This document shows, one piece after another, positions 29,588 through 42,525 of a DNA stretch of 64,000 nucleotides; position 1 is the stretch's first letter; each line of letters starts with the position of its first letter. Below the pieces are notes generated by a model. It had not been told where the DNA came from, made no database searches, and saw nothing but the letters and a program-made list of their open reading frames with translations. The translations under genes were made by a program, and so were the position numbers. The stretch comes from Triticum aestivum (taxonomy: Eukaryota > Streptophyta > Magnoliopsida > Poales > Poaceae), in NCBI RefSeq assembly GCF_018294505.1, contig NC_057802.1:554176102-554240101 (forward strand), in the 5' to 3' direction.

Positions 29588-30409
29588 TGTTGGAGATACG
29601 CCCTAGAGGCAATTATGTATGATGATATTTCCTATGTGTTTACGAGTAAAGATAATCCTTGGACATTATCAATGATGTATATCAATAAGTACGTGACTTG
29701 TTTTTGAGACTATGCATTGTATGATGACTGTCCTAAAAGGTCCCTAGTCGCAAGGGCTGTGTGGACGCGCAGCTGACTAGACTAGCATATGACACGGTGG
29801 ATGGCTCGGTCTCACTAGCCATGGAGCATTGGATGCTAACCGGATACTATGAACTTGGAAAGGTCTGGTCAGATTCGACATAGTCGGATCCGAGTCGATA
29901 TAAGGTATGAGTCGGATAGACCCAACTATGAGACGCAGCGATATGTTATCTGTGAGTCTCTAGTGCAACATACGTTCTATGTCCTAGGACCAGAGCTGAC
30001 CCATGTACTCGGGATGGTGGCAGGCCTGCTTTGGGCTGACCAAACGCTACTCCATGACTGGGTAGTTATAAAGGTAGGTTTCGGGCTTGTCCAGACCATG
30101 TTGCGAGACATGATCGTGCAAGATGGGATTTTCCCCTCCGATCAGGAGAGATATACTCTGGACCCCTCGTATGATCCGACCAAGATAAGCATGGCCATGC
30201 GATAAGGATTATGAGATAATCTGGTTAGTGGTCGGCATCACTGGAATGAGAAAGAGGTCGGGCTAGCACAAGGATGACAAACTCGCCTTCAGCCCGACAA
30301 CATATATCGTGTGGCAAAGGGAACAAAAGTGTGATGTACATGTTCGCCAACCAGCTTCATAGTCTGCTTGGTGGTCGGCACGCCTTGCTAGAGGCCGCTA
30401 CCAACCGTG

Positions 30410-32132
30410 TGTTCGGGAACGTAGCAATAATTCAAAATTTTCTACGCATCACCAAGATCAATCTATGGAGTTTACTAGCAACGAGAGGGGAGGAGTGCAT
30501 CTACATACCCTTGTAGATCGCGAGCGGAAGCGTTCAAGAGAACGGGGTTGATGGAGTCGTACTCGTCGTGATCCAAATCACCGATGATCCAAGCGCCGAA
30601 CGGACGGCACCTCCGCGTTCAACCCACGTACGGAGCGGTGACGTCTCCCATGCCTTGATCCAGCAAGGAGGAGGGAGAGGTTGAGGAAGAAGGCTCCAAC
30701 AGCAGCACGACGGCATGGTGGTGATGGAGTGACAGTTCTCCGGCAGGGCTTCGCCAAGCACACGCGGAGGAGGAGAGGTGTTGGGGAGGGGAGGGGCTGC
30801 GCCTTGGATGTGGTGCTGCAGCCCTCCCCTCACCCCTCTATTTATAGGGAGAAGGGGGAAGGGGGCCGGCCCCTCTAGATGGGATCTAGAGGGGGGCGGC
30901 GGCCAAGGGGGAGGTGGCTTGCCCCCCAAGCAAGGGGGGGCGCCCCCCTTTAGGGTTTCCCCCAAACCCTAGGCGCATGGGCCCTAGGGGGGTTGGCGCC
31001 CAGCCCACTAAGGGCTGGTTCCCTTCCACCTACAGCCCATAAGGCCCTCCGGGGCAGGTGGACCCTCCCGGTGGACCCCCGGAACCCCTCCGGTGGTCCC
31101 GGTACAATACCGGTATACCCCCGAATATTTCCGGTGACCGTATGGTGACTTCCCATATATAAATCTTTACCTCCGGACCATTCCGGAACTCCTCGTGACG
31201 TCCGGGATCTCATCCGGGACTCCGAACAACATTCGGTAATCACATACAAACCTTCCTTATAACCCTAGCGTCATCGAACCTTAAGTGTGTAGACCCTACG
31301 GGTTCGGGAATCATGCAGACATGACCGAGACACCTCTCTAGCCAATAACCAACAGCGGGATCTGGATACCCATGTTGGCTCCCACATGTTCCACGATGAT
31401 CTCATCGGATGAACCACGATGTCGAGGATTCAAGCAATCCCGTATACAATTCCCTTTGTCAATCGGTACGTTACTTGCCCGAGATTCGATCGTCGGTATC
31501 CCAATACCTCGTTCAATCTCGTTACCGGCAAGTCACTTTACTCGTTCCGTAATGCATGATCCCGTGACTAACTACTTAGTCACATTGAGCTCATTATGAT
31601 GATGCAATACCGAGTGGGCCCAGAGATACCTCTCCGTCATACGGAGTGACAAATCCCAGTCTCGATCCGAGCCAACCCAACAGACACTTTCGGAGATACC
31701 TGTAGTGCACCTTTATAGCCACCCAGTTACGTTGTGACGTTTGGTACACCCAAAGCATTCCTACGGTATCCGGGAGTTGCACGATCTCATGGTCTAAGGA
31801 AATGATACTTGACATTAGAAAAGCTTCAGCAAACGAACTACACGATCTAGTGCTATGCTTAGGATTGGGTCTTGTCCATCACATCATTCTCCTAATGATG
31901 TGATCCCGTTATCAATGACATCCAATGTCCATGGTCAGGAAACCGTAACCATCTATTGATCAACGAGCTAGTCAACTAGAGGCTCACTAGGGACATGTTA
32001 TGGTCTATGTGTTCACACATGTATTACGATTTCCGGATAACACAATTATAGCATGAACAATAGACAATTATCATGAACAAGGAAATATAATAATAACCAT
32101 TTTATTATTGCCTCTAGGGCATATTTCCAACA
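30410..32132 (-). repeat. 3' LTR of the Copia element (left copy on plus strand)
   Basis: On the plus strand TGTTCGGGAACG at 30410 to TTTCCAACA at 32132. The outermost bases differ from the partner (TTC for TTG). Confidence 0.93.
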
Positions 32133-32145
32133 GTCTCCCACTTGC
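32133..32145 (-). other. Polypurine tract of the Copia element
   Basis: The minus strand reads CAAGTGGGAGAC directly before the TGTTGG of the 3' LTR, the standard primer for plus-strand DNA synthesis in this lineage. Confidence 0.75.
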
Positions 32146-32164
32146 ACTAGAGTCAATAATCTAG

Positions 32165-35100
32165 TTACATTGTGATGAATCGTACACCCATAGAGTTCTG
32201 GTGTTGATCATGTTTTGCCCGTGGAAGAGGTTTAGTCAACGGATCTGCGACATTCAAATCCGTATGTACTTTACAAATATCTATGTCTCCATTTTGAACA
32301 TTTTCACGAATGGAGTTGAAGCGACGCTTGATGTGCCTGGTCTTCTTGTGAAACCTGGGCTCCTTGGCAAGGGCAATAGCTCCAGTGTTGTCACAGAAGA
32401 GAGTCATCGGCCCCGATGCATTGGGAATAACTCCTAGGTCGGCAATGAACTCCTTCATCCAGATTGCTTCATGTGCTGCCTCCGAGGCTGCCATGTACTC
32501 CGCTTCACATGTAGATCCCGCCACGACGCTTTGCTTGCAACTGCACCAGCTGACTGCCCCACCATTCAAAATATACACGTATCCGGTTTGTGACTTAGAG
32601 TCATCCAGATCTGTGTCGAAGCTAGCATCGACGTAACCCTTTACGACGAGCTCTTCGTCACCTCCATAAACGAGAAACATATCCTTAGTCCTTTTCAGGT
32701 ACTTCAGGATGTTCTTGACCGCTGTCCAGTGTTCCATGCCGGGATTACTTTGGTACCTTCCTACCAAACTTACGGCAAGGTTTACATCAGGTCTGGTACA
32801 CAGCATGGCATACATAATAGACCCTATGGCCGAGGCATAGGGGACGACACTCATCTTTTCTCTATCTTCTGCCGTGGTCGGGCATTGAGCCGTGCTCAAT
32901 CTCACACCTTGCAATACAGGCAAGAACCCCTTCTTGGACTGATCCATATTGAACTTCTTCAATATCTTGTCAAGGTATGTGCTTTGTGAAAGACCTATGA
33001 GGCGTCTCGATCTATCTCTATAGATCTTGATGCCTAATATGTAAGCAGCTTCTCCAAGGTCCTTCATTGAAAAACACTTATTCAAGTAGGCCTTTATACT
33101 TTCCAAGAATTCTATATCATTTCCCATCAATAGTATGTCATCCACATATAATATGAGAAATGCTACAGAGCTCCCACTCACTTTCTTGTAAACACAGGCT
33201 TCTCCATAAGTCTGTGTAAACCCAAACGCTTTGATCATCTCATCAAAGCGAATGTTCCAACTCCGAGATGCCTGCACCAGCCCATAGATTGAGCGCTGGA
33301 GCTTGCATACTTTGTCAGCATTCTTAGGATCGACAAAACCTTCCGGCTGCATCATATACAATTCTTCCTTAAGGAAGCCGTTAAGGAATGCCGTTTTGAC
33401 GTCCATTTGCCATATTTCATAATCGTAGAATGCGGCAATTGCTAACATGATTCGGACGGACTTCAGCTTCGCTACGGGTGAGAAGGTCTCATCGTAGTCA
33501 ACTCCTTGAACTTGTCGATAACCCTTAGCGACAAGTCGAGCTTTATAGATGGTAACATTTCCATCCGCGTCCGTCTTCTTCTTAAAGATCCATTTATTTT
33601 CTATCGCTCGCCGATCATCGGGCAAGTCTGTCAAAGTCCACACTTTGTTTTCATACATGGATCCTATCTCGGATTGCATGGCTTCAAGCCATTTGTTGGA
33701 ATCTGGACCCGCCATTGCTTCTTCATAGTTCGAAGGTTCACCGTTGTCCAACAACATGATTTCCAGGACAGGGTTGCCGTACCACTCTGGTGCGGAACGT
33801 GTCCTTGTGGACCTACGAAGTTCAGTGGTAACTTGATCATGATCGTCATCATTAACTTCCTCTCTAGTCGGTGCAGGCACCACAGAAACATTTTCTTGTG
33901 CTGCGCTACTTTCTGGTTCGAGAGGGGTCATCTCATCAAGTTCCACTTTCCTCCCACTTACTTCTTTCGAGAGAAACTCTTTCTCCAGAAAGGACCCGTT
34001 CTTGGCAACGAAGATCTTGCCTTCGGATCTGAGGTAGAAGGTATACCCAATGGTTTCCTTAGGGTATCCTATGAAGACGCATTTTTCCGACTTGGGTTCG
34101 AGCTTTTCAGGTTGAAGTTTCTTGACATAAGCATCGCATCCCCAAACTTTAAGAAACGACAGCTTAGGTTTCTTTCCAAACCATAATTCATACGGTGTCG
34201 TCTCAACGGATTTCGACGGAGCCCTATTTAAAGTGAATGCGGCAGTCTCTAAAGCATAACCCCAGAATGATAGCGGTAGATCGGTAAGAGACATCATAGA
34301 TCGCACCATATCCAATAGAGTGCGATTACGACGTTCGGACACACCATTACGCTGAGGTGTTCCAGGCGGCGTGAGTTGTGAAACAATTCCACATTTCCTT
34401 AAGTGTGTGCCAAATTCGTGACTCAAATATTCCCCTCCACGATCTGATCGTAAGAACTTTATTTTCCTGTCACGTTGATTCTCAACCTCACTCTGAAATT
34501 CCTTGAACTTTTCAAAGGTCTCAGACTTGTGTTTCATTAAGTAGACATACCCATATCTACTCAAGTCATCAGTGAGGGTGAGAACATAACGATAGCCACC
34601 GCGAGCCTCAACGCTCATTGGACCGCACACATCAGTATGTATGATTTCCAATAAGTTGGTTGCTCGCTCCACTGTTCCGGAGAACGGAGTCTTGGTCATT
34701 TTGCCCATGAGGCATGGTTCGCACGTGTCAAATGATTCATAATCAAGAGACTCCAAAAGTCCATCTGCATGGAGTTTCTTCATGCGTTTGACACCAATGT
34801 GACCAAGGCGGCAGTGCCACAAGTATGTGGGACTATCATTATCAACCTTACATTTCTTGGCATTCACACTATGAATATGTGTAACATCACGTTCGAGATT
34901 CATTAAGAATAAACCATTGACCAGCGGGGCATGACCATAAAACATATCTCTCATATAAATAGAACAACCATTATTCTCGGATTTAAATGAGTAGCCATCT
35001 CGCATTAAACGAGATCCAGATACAATGTTCATGCTCAAAGCTGGCACTAAATAACAATTATTGAGGTTTAAAACTAGTCCCGTAGGTAAATGTAGAGGTA

Positions 35101-36139
35101 GCGTGCCGACGGCGATCACATCGACCTTGGAACCATTCCCGACGCGCATCGTCACCTCGTCCTTCGCCAGTCTCCGCTTATTCCGCAGCTCCTGCTTTGA
35201 GTTACAAATATGAGCAACCGCACCGGTATCAAATACCCAGGAGCTACTACGAGCGCTGGTTAGGTACACATCTATAACATGTATATCACATATACCTTTG
35301 GTATTGCCGGCCTTCTTATCCGCTAAGTACTTGGGGCAGTTCCGCTTCCAGTGACCGTTTCCCTTGCAATAAAAGCACTCAGTCTCAGGCTTGGGTCCAT
35401 TCTTTGTCTTCTTCCCGGCAGCTTGCTTACCGGGCGCGGCAACTCCCTTGCCGTCTTTCTTGAAGTTCTTCTTACCCTTGCCTTTCTTGAACTTAGTGGT
35501 TTTATTCACCATCAACACTTGATGTTCCTTTTTGATCTCCACCTCCGCTGATTTCAGCATTGAATATACCTCAGGAATGGTCTTTTCCATCCCCTGCATA
35601 TTGAAGTTCATCACAAAGCTCTTGTAGCTAGGTGGGAGCGACTGAAGGATTCTGTCAACGACCGCGTCATCCGGGAGATTAACTCCCAGCTGAGACAAGC
35701 GGTTGTGCAACCCAGACATTTTGAGTATGTGTTCGCTGACGGAACTATTCTCCTCCATCTTACAACTGTAGAACTTGTCGGAGACTTCATATCTCTCGAC
35801 CCGGGCATGAGCTTGGAAAACCATTTTCAGCTCTTGGAACATCTCATATGCTCCGTGCTGCTCAAAACGCTTTTGGAGCCCCGGTTCTAAGCTGTAAAGC
35901 ATGCCGCACTGAACCAGGGAGTAATCATCACTACGTGACTGCCAGGCGTTCAGAACGTCTTGAGTTGCTGGGAAAACAGGTGCATCACCTAGCGGTGCTT
36001 CAAGGACATATGCTTTCTTGGCAGCTATGAGGATAATCCTCAGGTTACGGACCCAGTCCGTGTAGTTGCTACCATCGTCTTTCAGCTTGGTTTTCTCTAG
36101 GAACGCGTTGAAGTTGAGGGCAACATTAGCGTGGGCCAT
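32165..36139 (-). CDS. Copia gag-pol polyprotein, uninterrupted (1324 aa)
   Basis: Domains in order: Gag (about 20-210); CCHC zinc knuckle CFYCKGNGHWKRNC (255-268); aspartic protease with FDTGA (D304); integrase with the HCRLGHIGVKRMKK...CEPCLMGK zinc finger (about 440-490) and catalytic core residues in HTDVCGPM and RSDRGGEYLS; reverse transcriptase with KARLVAKGYRQVQGVDYDET and the active-site YVDD (about 1040); RNase H with YVDASFD, CDNTGAIALA and KTRHIKRR near the C terminus. The order integrase before reverse transcriptase defines Copia. No stop or frameshift is present and all catalytic motifs I can check are there, so the element may be competent. No separate gag is seen. Confidence 0.96.
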   Translation of the reverse strand: MAHANVALNFNAFLEKTKLKDDGSNYTDWVRNLRIILIAAKKAYVLEAPLGDAPVFPATQDVLNAWQSRSDDYSLVQCGMLYSLEPGLQKRFEQHGAYEMFQELKMVFQAHARVERYEVSDKFYSCKMEENSSVSEHILKMSGLHNRLSQLGVNLPDDAVVDRILQSLPPSYKSFVMNFNMQGMEKTIPEVYSMLKSAEVEIKKEHQVLMVNKTTKFKKGKGKKNFKKDGKGVAAPGKQAAGKKTKNGPKPETECFYCKGNGHWKRNCPKYLADKKAGNTKGICDIHVIDVYLTSARSSSWVFDTGAVAHICNSKQELRNKRRLAKDEVTMRVGNGSKVDVIAVGTLPLHLPTGLVLNLNNCYLVPALSMNIVSGSRLMRDGYSFKSENNGCSIYMRDMFYGHAPLVNGLFLMNLERDVTHIHSVNAKKCKVDNDSPTYLWHCRLGHIGVKRMKKLHADGLLESLDYESFDTCEPCLMGKMTKTPFSGTVERATNLLEIIHTDVCGPMSVEARGGYRYVLTLTDDLSRYGYVYLMKHKSETFEKFKEFQSEVENQRDRKIKFLRSDRGGEYLSHEFGTHLRKCGIVSQLTPPGTPQRNGVSERRNRTLLDMVRSMMSLTDLPLSFWGYALETAAFTLNRAPSKSVETTPYELWFGKKPKLSFLKVWGCDAYVKKLQPEKLEPKSEKCVFIGYPKETIGYTFYLRSEGKIFVAKNGSFLEKEFLSKEVSGRKVELDEMTPLEPESSAAQENVSVVPAPTREEVNDDDHDQVTTELRRSTRTRSAPEWYGNPVLEIMLLDNGEPSNYEEAMAGPDSNKWLEAMQSEIGSMYENKVWTLTDLPDDRRAIENKWIFKKKTDADGNVTIYKARLVAKGYRQVQGVDYDETFSPVAKLKSVRIMLAIAAFYDYEIWQMDVKTAFLNGFLKEELYMMQPEGFVDPKNADKVCKLQRSIYGLVQASRSWNIRFDEMIKAFGFTQTYGEACVYKKVSGSSVAFLILYVDDILLMGNDIEFLESIKAYLNKCFSMKDLGEAAYILGIKIYRDRSRRLIGLSQSTYLDKILKKFNMDQSKKGFLPVLQGVRLSTAQCPTTAEDREKMSVVPYASAIGSIMYAMLCTRPDVNLAVSLVGRYQSNPGMEHWTAVKNILKYLKRTKDMFLVYGGDEELVVKGYVDASFDTDLDDSKSQTGYVYILNGGAVSWCSCKQSVVAGSTCEAEYMAASEAAHEAIWMKEFIADLGVIPNASGPMTLFCDNTGAIALAKEPRFHKKTRHIKRRFNSIRENVQNGDIDICKVHTDLNVADPLTKPLPRAKHDQHQNSMGVRFITM

Positions 36140-37393
36140 TTGATCTACAAGACATATTGTAAAGGTTTTTAGACTAAGTTCATGATAATAAAGTTCATCT
36201 AATCAAATTATTAACGAACTCCCACTCAGACAGACATCCCTCTAGTCATCTAAGTGATACATGATCCGAGTCAACTAGGCCGTGTCCGATCATCACGTGA
36301 GACGGACTAGTCATCATCGGTGAACATCTTCATGTTGATCGTATCTGCTATACGACTCATGTTCGACCTTTCGGTCTCTTGTGTTCCGAGGCCATGTCTG
36401 TACATGCTAGGCTCGTCAAGTCAACCTAAGTGTATTGCGTGTGTAAATCTGGCTTACACCCGTTGTATGCGAACGTTAGAACCTATCACACCCGATCATC
36501 ACGTGGTGCTTCGGAACAACGAACCTTCGCAACGGTGCACAGTTAGGGGGAACACTTTCTTGAAATTTTAGCGAGGGATCATCTTATTTATGCTACCGTC
36601 GTTCTAAGCAAATAAGATGTAAAACATGATAAACATCACATGCAATCAAATAGTGACATGATATGGCCAATATCATTTTGCTCCTTTTGATCTCCATCTT
36701 CGGGGCGCCATGTTCATCATCGTCACCGGCATGACACCATGATCTCCATCATCGTGTCTTCATGAAGTTGTCTCGCCAATTATTACTTCTACTACTATGG
36801 CTAACGGTTAGCAATAAAGTAAAGTAATTACATGACGTTTCAGTTGACACGCAGGTCATAAATAAATTAAGACAACTCCTAGGCTCCTGCCGGTTGTCAT
36901 ACTCATCGACATGCAAGTCGTGATTCCTATTACAAGAACATGATCAATCTCATACATCACATATATCATTCATCACATCCTTCTGGCCATATCACATCAC
37001 ATGACACTTGCTGCAAAAACAAGTTAGACGTCCTCTAATTGTTGTTGCAAACTTTTACGTGGCTGCTATAGGTTTCTAGCAAGAACGATTCTTACCTACG
37101 CCAAAACCACAACGTGATATGCCAATTTCTATTTACCCTTCATAAGGACCCTTTTCATCGAATCCGATCCGACTAAAGTGGGAGAGACAGACACCCGCTA
37201 GCCACCTTATGCAACTAGTGCATGTCAGTCGGTGGAACCTGTCTCACGTAAGCGTACGTGTAAGGTCGGTCCGGGCCGCTTCATCCCACGATGCCGCCGA
37301 ATCAAGATAAGACTAGTAACGGCAAGTAAATTGACAAAATCAACGCCCACAACAACTTGTGTTCTACTCGTGCATAGAAACTACGCATAAACC

Positions 37394-37409
37394 TGGCTCA
37401 TGATGCCAC
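37394..37409 (-). other. Primer-binding site region of the Copia element
   Basis: Immediately inside the 5' LTR the minus strand reads GTGGCATCATGAGCC, close to the TGGTATCAGAGCC-type site complementary to initiator methionine tRNA used by plant Copia elements. It differs at two or three positions, so efficiency is unknown. Confidence 0.6.
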
Positions 37410-39134
37410 TGTTGGGGATCGTAGCAATAATTAAAATTTTCTACGCATCACCAAGATCAATCTATGGAGTTTACTAGCAACGAGAGGGGAGGAGTGCATC
37501 TACATACCCTTGTAGATCGCGAGCGGAAGCGTTCAAGAGAACGGGGTTGATGGAGTCGTACTCGTCGTGATCCAAATCACCGATGATCCAAGCGCCGAAC
37601 GGACGGCACCTCCGCGTTCAACACACGTACGGAGCGGTGACGTCTCCCACGCCTTGATCCAGCAAGGAGGAGGGAGAGGTTGAGGAAGAAGGCTCCAACA
37701 GCAGCACGACGGCGTGGTGGTGGTGGAGTGACAGTTCTCCGGCAGGGCTTCGCCAAGCACACGCGGAGGAGGAGAGGTGTTGGGGAGGGGAGGGGCTGCG
37801 CCTTGGATGTGGTGCTGCAGCCCTCCCCTCACCCCTCTATTTATAGGGAGAAGGGGGAAGGGGGCCGGCCCCTCTAGATGGGATCTAGAGGGGGGCGGCG
37901 GCCAAGGGGGAGGTGGCTTGCCCCCCAAGCAAGGGGGGGAGGGGCGCCCCCTTTAGGGTTTCCCCCAAACCCTAGGCACATGGGCCCTAGGGGGTTGGCG
38001 CCCAGCCCACTAAGGGCTGGTTCCCTTCCACCTACAGCCCATAAGGCCCTCCGGGGCAGGTGGACCCTCCCGGTGGACCCCCGGAACCCCTCCGGTGGTC
38101 CCGGTACAATACCGGTATACCCCCGAATATTTCCGGTGACCGTATGGTGACTTCCCATATATAAATCTTTACCTCCGGACCATTCCGGAACTCCTCGTGA
38201 CGTCCGGGATCTCATCTGGGACTCCGAACAACATTCGGTAATCACATACAAACCTTCCTTATAACCCTAGCGTCATCGAACCTTAAGTGTGTAGACCCTA
38301 CGGGTTCGGGAATCATGCAGACATGACCGAGACACCTCTCTAGCCAATAACCAACAGCGGGATCTGGATACCCATGTTGGCTCCCACATGTTCCACGATG
38401 ATCTCATCGGATGAACCACGATGTCGAGGATTCAAGCAATCCCGTATACAATTCCCTTTGTCAATCGGTACGTTACTTGCCCGAGATTCGATCGTCGGTA
38501 TCCCAATACCTCGTTCAATCTCGTTACCGGCAAGTCACTTTACTCGTTCCGTAATGCATGATCCCGTGACTAACTACTTAGTCACATTGAGCTCATTATG
38601 ATGATGCAATACCGAGTGGGCCCAGAGATACCTCTCCGTCATACGGAGTGACAAATCCCAGTCTCGATCCGAGCCAACCCAACAGACACTTTCGGAGATA
38701 CCTGTAGTGCACCTTTATAGCCACCCAGTTACGTCATGACGTTTGGTACACCCAAAGCATTCCTACGGTATCCGGGAGTTGCACGATCTCATCGTCTAAG
38801 GAAATGATACTTGACATTAGAAAAGCTTCAGCAAACGAACTACACGATCTAGTGCTATGCTTAGGATTGGGTCTTGTCCATCACATCATTCTCCTAATGA
38901 TGTGATCCCGTTATGAATGACATCCAATGTCCATGATCAGGAAACCGTAACCATCTATTGATCAACGAGCTAGTCAACTAGAGGCTCACTAGGGACATGT
39001 TATGGTCTATGTGTTCACACATGTATTACGATTTTCGGATAACACAATTATAGCATGAACAATAGACAATTATCATGAACAAGGAAATATAATAATAACC
39101 ATTTTATTATTGCCTCTATGGCATATTTCCAACA
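37410..39134 (-). repeat. 5' LTR of the Copia element (right copy on plus strand)
   Basis: On the plus strand TGTTGGGGATCG at 37410 to TTTCCAACA at 39134. It should contain the promoter for the minus-strand polyprotein. Confidence 0.93.
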
Positions 39135-39736
39135 CCGTGCAGGTCGGAGGTGATGCGAACTATGGCCAAGCTGACATGAACCTAAGGGGTCGCGCGCTTA
39201 AGGGAAGGAACCTACGAGGTCGGATCCGAGGACACTGATCGGATGTGATCCGAGCTGAACTTGGATTGTGGCCGAGTAGACTTGTGGGCTTTAGGATTCG
39301 TGTGAGTCCCAAGTGTTGAGCCCATGAGGGATGCCTATATATAGTGGGGGTGCGGCACACTCATTCGGTTGATCGCTTCAGCGCCGTCACTAGGGTTTTG
39401 CATGTGTTGCAACTATCCACATCCACTCACCGACGACTGTGTGATCGGACCTAGCAGTCCGCCGCATGGTGTTCCTCCTACACGTGCGGATATCGTTAGA
39501 GACGGCGCACTTACGCCGCTCCGGCAAACCTGTTTGGGCGATCCGATCGACTGCGTGGGAGATCGACGAGGAGGAGACGACTCGGGAGACGCGCTGCCTC
39601 AACTCTACTTCTGCTGCACGGCACTGCGCGTCTAGTGGTAACGATCTGTGATCCATCTCTGTAGCATGTTTCTGGATGTTCTGCGGGTAGGAAAATTTTA
39701 ATTTGCGGTCAACGCACCCTACCATAGAACCCAACA

Positions 39737-42525
39737 CAAGCCAACACCTATTTTTCCCTTGTGTGACCCTTCCTCGGTCTCTCCCACCCAGCCCACCGAT
39801 CCTCCCATCCACGCTCGGAAATAAGCAAAGGAAAAGGAAAAGGGAGACGTTTCAGGACGACAGGCCGGCGGAAACTTCAGCCACTAGTCATGGGATTAGT
39901 TTTGATCCAACTGACCATACTGCATTTCACGCAGGTCCACATACCTCCCATCTCTCCCTTATCTCTTCACATATGACGCAAACTCCTCCACAGCAGCCAT
40001 GGCCACTACCTCCAGCGCGGGGCCATGGCCGAGCCCACCTGGCGACGCGACTGCTCGCACACGCAAAACACCATGTGCCTGAAGCGGTTGGGGAGGTAGT
40101 CGGGGCAGGAGGACCGTGTGTTGCATCCTTGCTGGTGATTGGGGATGGCGAGCTAAGGAGTCGGCAACAGAGCATGCTACAACTGACGGCGGGGGAGCTG
40201 GAACCTGGATGGAGGGAGCTGCAACCGGTGCCCAAGAGAGCTGCAATCATGGACGGCGAGCGCGGGGACCATAGGCTGTGAAGACGGCGGTGCTGCTCCG
40301 AGCGACACCCGACGTCCCGGTTTTTTGCTAATGCTACAACCCGCGTCATAAATTGCTACAACTGGTGTGTCCCATCGCGCTGCAACTGGCATCGCATTTT
40401 GCTACATCGCGTAGAATGTCCTATGTTTTGCTACATCCAGCATAGCCAAATGCTACAACCGCCGTCATGGCAAGCTGCAATTGGAAGTGCGGCGAGTTGT
40501 GATGGCTTAGCGGCGAGACGGTTTTTGTAGCAACCGACGCTTGAATTTGCTAGAACCAGGCGAGGGAGACGTTGCAACGGTGTGGTGCGACCGAGTAGCT
40601 TAGACACCGGGCGTGTGCGACGATGAGCACGCCGCCGAGCTGCGGCTGCCGCCACCGGAGCTACAACAGTGGGCCATAGTTGTTGCATGCATGCGTGGAG
40701 TGGGCGACAAATGCAGGCGGTGGCCGGCGGCAAGTGCGCCAACCGGCGACGAGGACGGTCGGCAATGGCGGCAACCGGTGAGGAGGAATGAGGTGGTCGG
40801 CTCATCGCTGGATGTGTTAAGAGGCAAGGGGAAGAAGACGAAGAGCGATGCAAGTGGGCACCCAGCGAACCGATTTCTTCCTTCCACGAGCCACCGAGCT
40901 GTTTTCTAGACCGTATGGCTGCATGCACGATCGTACGGCTGTGCGGTGACCGGCCCAATTTGGGCCGATCGACCGGCTCGTGTTGGTTGGCGCACTACCC
41001 ACGAACACATGTCCACACACCCCATCTCCCCTATCACGTCACTCTGCCCACACCCGAGAAAATTCGTTTGAGCACCAAAGTGTCGCAGGCTGCAACATCC
41101 TTTGACATAGAGACAAGCGCATGCAGGGAAAGAGACATGAGCGGGAGGGGGATGGGGTCAACGCCCCCGTGAGCATGTTGTCGACCGCTGCTGGAGGGGG
41201 ATTATGATGGGGTTAATTTGAAGCATGGGGAGAGAGCACTAAGGAAGGGCGTCACATTGGGGATCGATTTGGCCTTGATCCGGGTCGCTAGAATACAAGC
41301 CATGCCCAAGCCACTCTATGGACGCCCCAGACTGAGGTCGCGGCTCGCCGTGGGTGCATCCACATCGGCGCGGTGGCGTGCAGTTCCTGCACCCAGCGTA
41401 AGCTGTGAAACCTGGGAAAGACGCGAGATCAGATGTTCCTCACAACCTGAAGACGTGAGCTATGCCACTGCTCCTGGTATGTGTGTTACTTCCGCTGGGT
41501 GATGCTCTGTTGCCCTCCTAGGTATCTTCTTTACTTCTCTTGCTGCTCGATGAAGCTGGTCGTGCTGCTAGTTTTGCACGCTATGGAGTTTCTATCTCTA
41601 CATACGATAAATTTAGTATCGGTCTACACATGTGTTTGTACCAATGTTCAAGACCTAGGTGATGATATAGTTTTGACTTATAATGATCAGATTATGTATA
41701 CCTTTTTGGGGGATACATTATTAAGTACTGGGAAAAGAGGTGTATGTATTGTATCTCGGTGTGGAACATTCATTTTTAACTGAATCTATATGTTTATTCA
41801 ATCTGAACTTAGATGTTTTATTTAGCTTGTACTCGTTCTGTAAAGAAATATAAGATCGTTTAGATCACTATACTAGCTTCTGATTTCCTATGCTGCAAAT
41901 TGTAATTGATTTTCTTTAATTAGTTGTGGACTTTCATACTACAGTTGGCTAATGCACTTAATTGGTATCATTTCTAGTTTGATAATAAATGCATGTATGT
42001 CTAATTTGGATCTTGGCTAGAGCATCAACTGTGTGAGAAATTAATGCAGCTAAAGTATTGGACTCATCTATAGATTGGCATCATTCTAGTTTACACCTTA
42101 ACCTAATAATTGAGATTGGGACCCCTTTCCTAATTAATGATAATCATTGTAATCAGTAATTGATTCAGTATTACTTGGGAATAAGTAGGGATATTTTCAC
42201 TCCAAAATATTCCAATTTTGTGGAACTTGACCAGTCAGGATCAATTCTTCCATTCCACAGCTTGCTTCGTTATGGAGCAATAATCCATGACTCCAGATGT
42301 TGGAGTTTCTCCCTTTCAGTTTCCTTGGATGTTGAAGTGTATGGTTCGGAACTTCATCTATGGATTTGGTTTGGTTCATGCAAAGAATTGGTAGACATTT
42401 TTGTTAATTTGGTAGGCCCTTTGCAGCAGTAGATTCTTTTTCATGTAGATATGCCATGCTTACTATTTGACATGAATACTTCGTGTTGTGCTTATTAGCT
42501 CTAATATACTTTGTGTTTACTTATA
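39737..42525. other. Gene-poor DNA with degenerate short-motif repeats
   Basis: No supported gene. 40320-40580 carries about ten copies of TTGCTACAAC/TTGCTACATC-type words, spaced 20-40 bp. The open frames on both strands here follow composition and repeats. Confidence 0.5.

Larger units (their letters stand above)
30410..39134 (-). mobile_element. Complete Copia LTR retrotransposon, BARE/Angela-like, 8.7 kb
   Basis: Two LTRs of about 1.72 kb (30410-32132 and 37410-39134), each TG...CA, enclose one long polyprotein on the minus strand. The 5-bp duplication CCGTG flanks it at 30405-30409 and 39135-39139. By eye the LTRs differ at only about 1-2 percent of positions, so insertion was recent on the Triticeae time scale. 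The LTR start TGTTGGAAATATGCC (minus strand, 39134) and the polyprotein start MAHANVALNFNAFLEK are of the BARE/Angela/WIS lineage. Confidence 0.95.
29588..39736. mobile_element. Probable solo LTR (about 1.4 kb), interrupted by a Copia element
   Basis: The left part starts TGTTGGAGATACGCCCTAGA at 29588, a typical Copia LTR start. After removal of 30410-39134 and one CCGTG, the sequence continues to AACCCAACA at 39736, a typical LTR end. No internal retrotransposon domains occur. The host flanks do not show a clear 5-bp duplication, so the outer limits or solo nature are uncertain. Confidence 0.5.
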
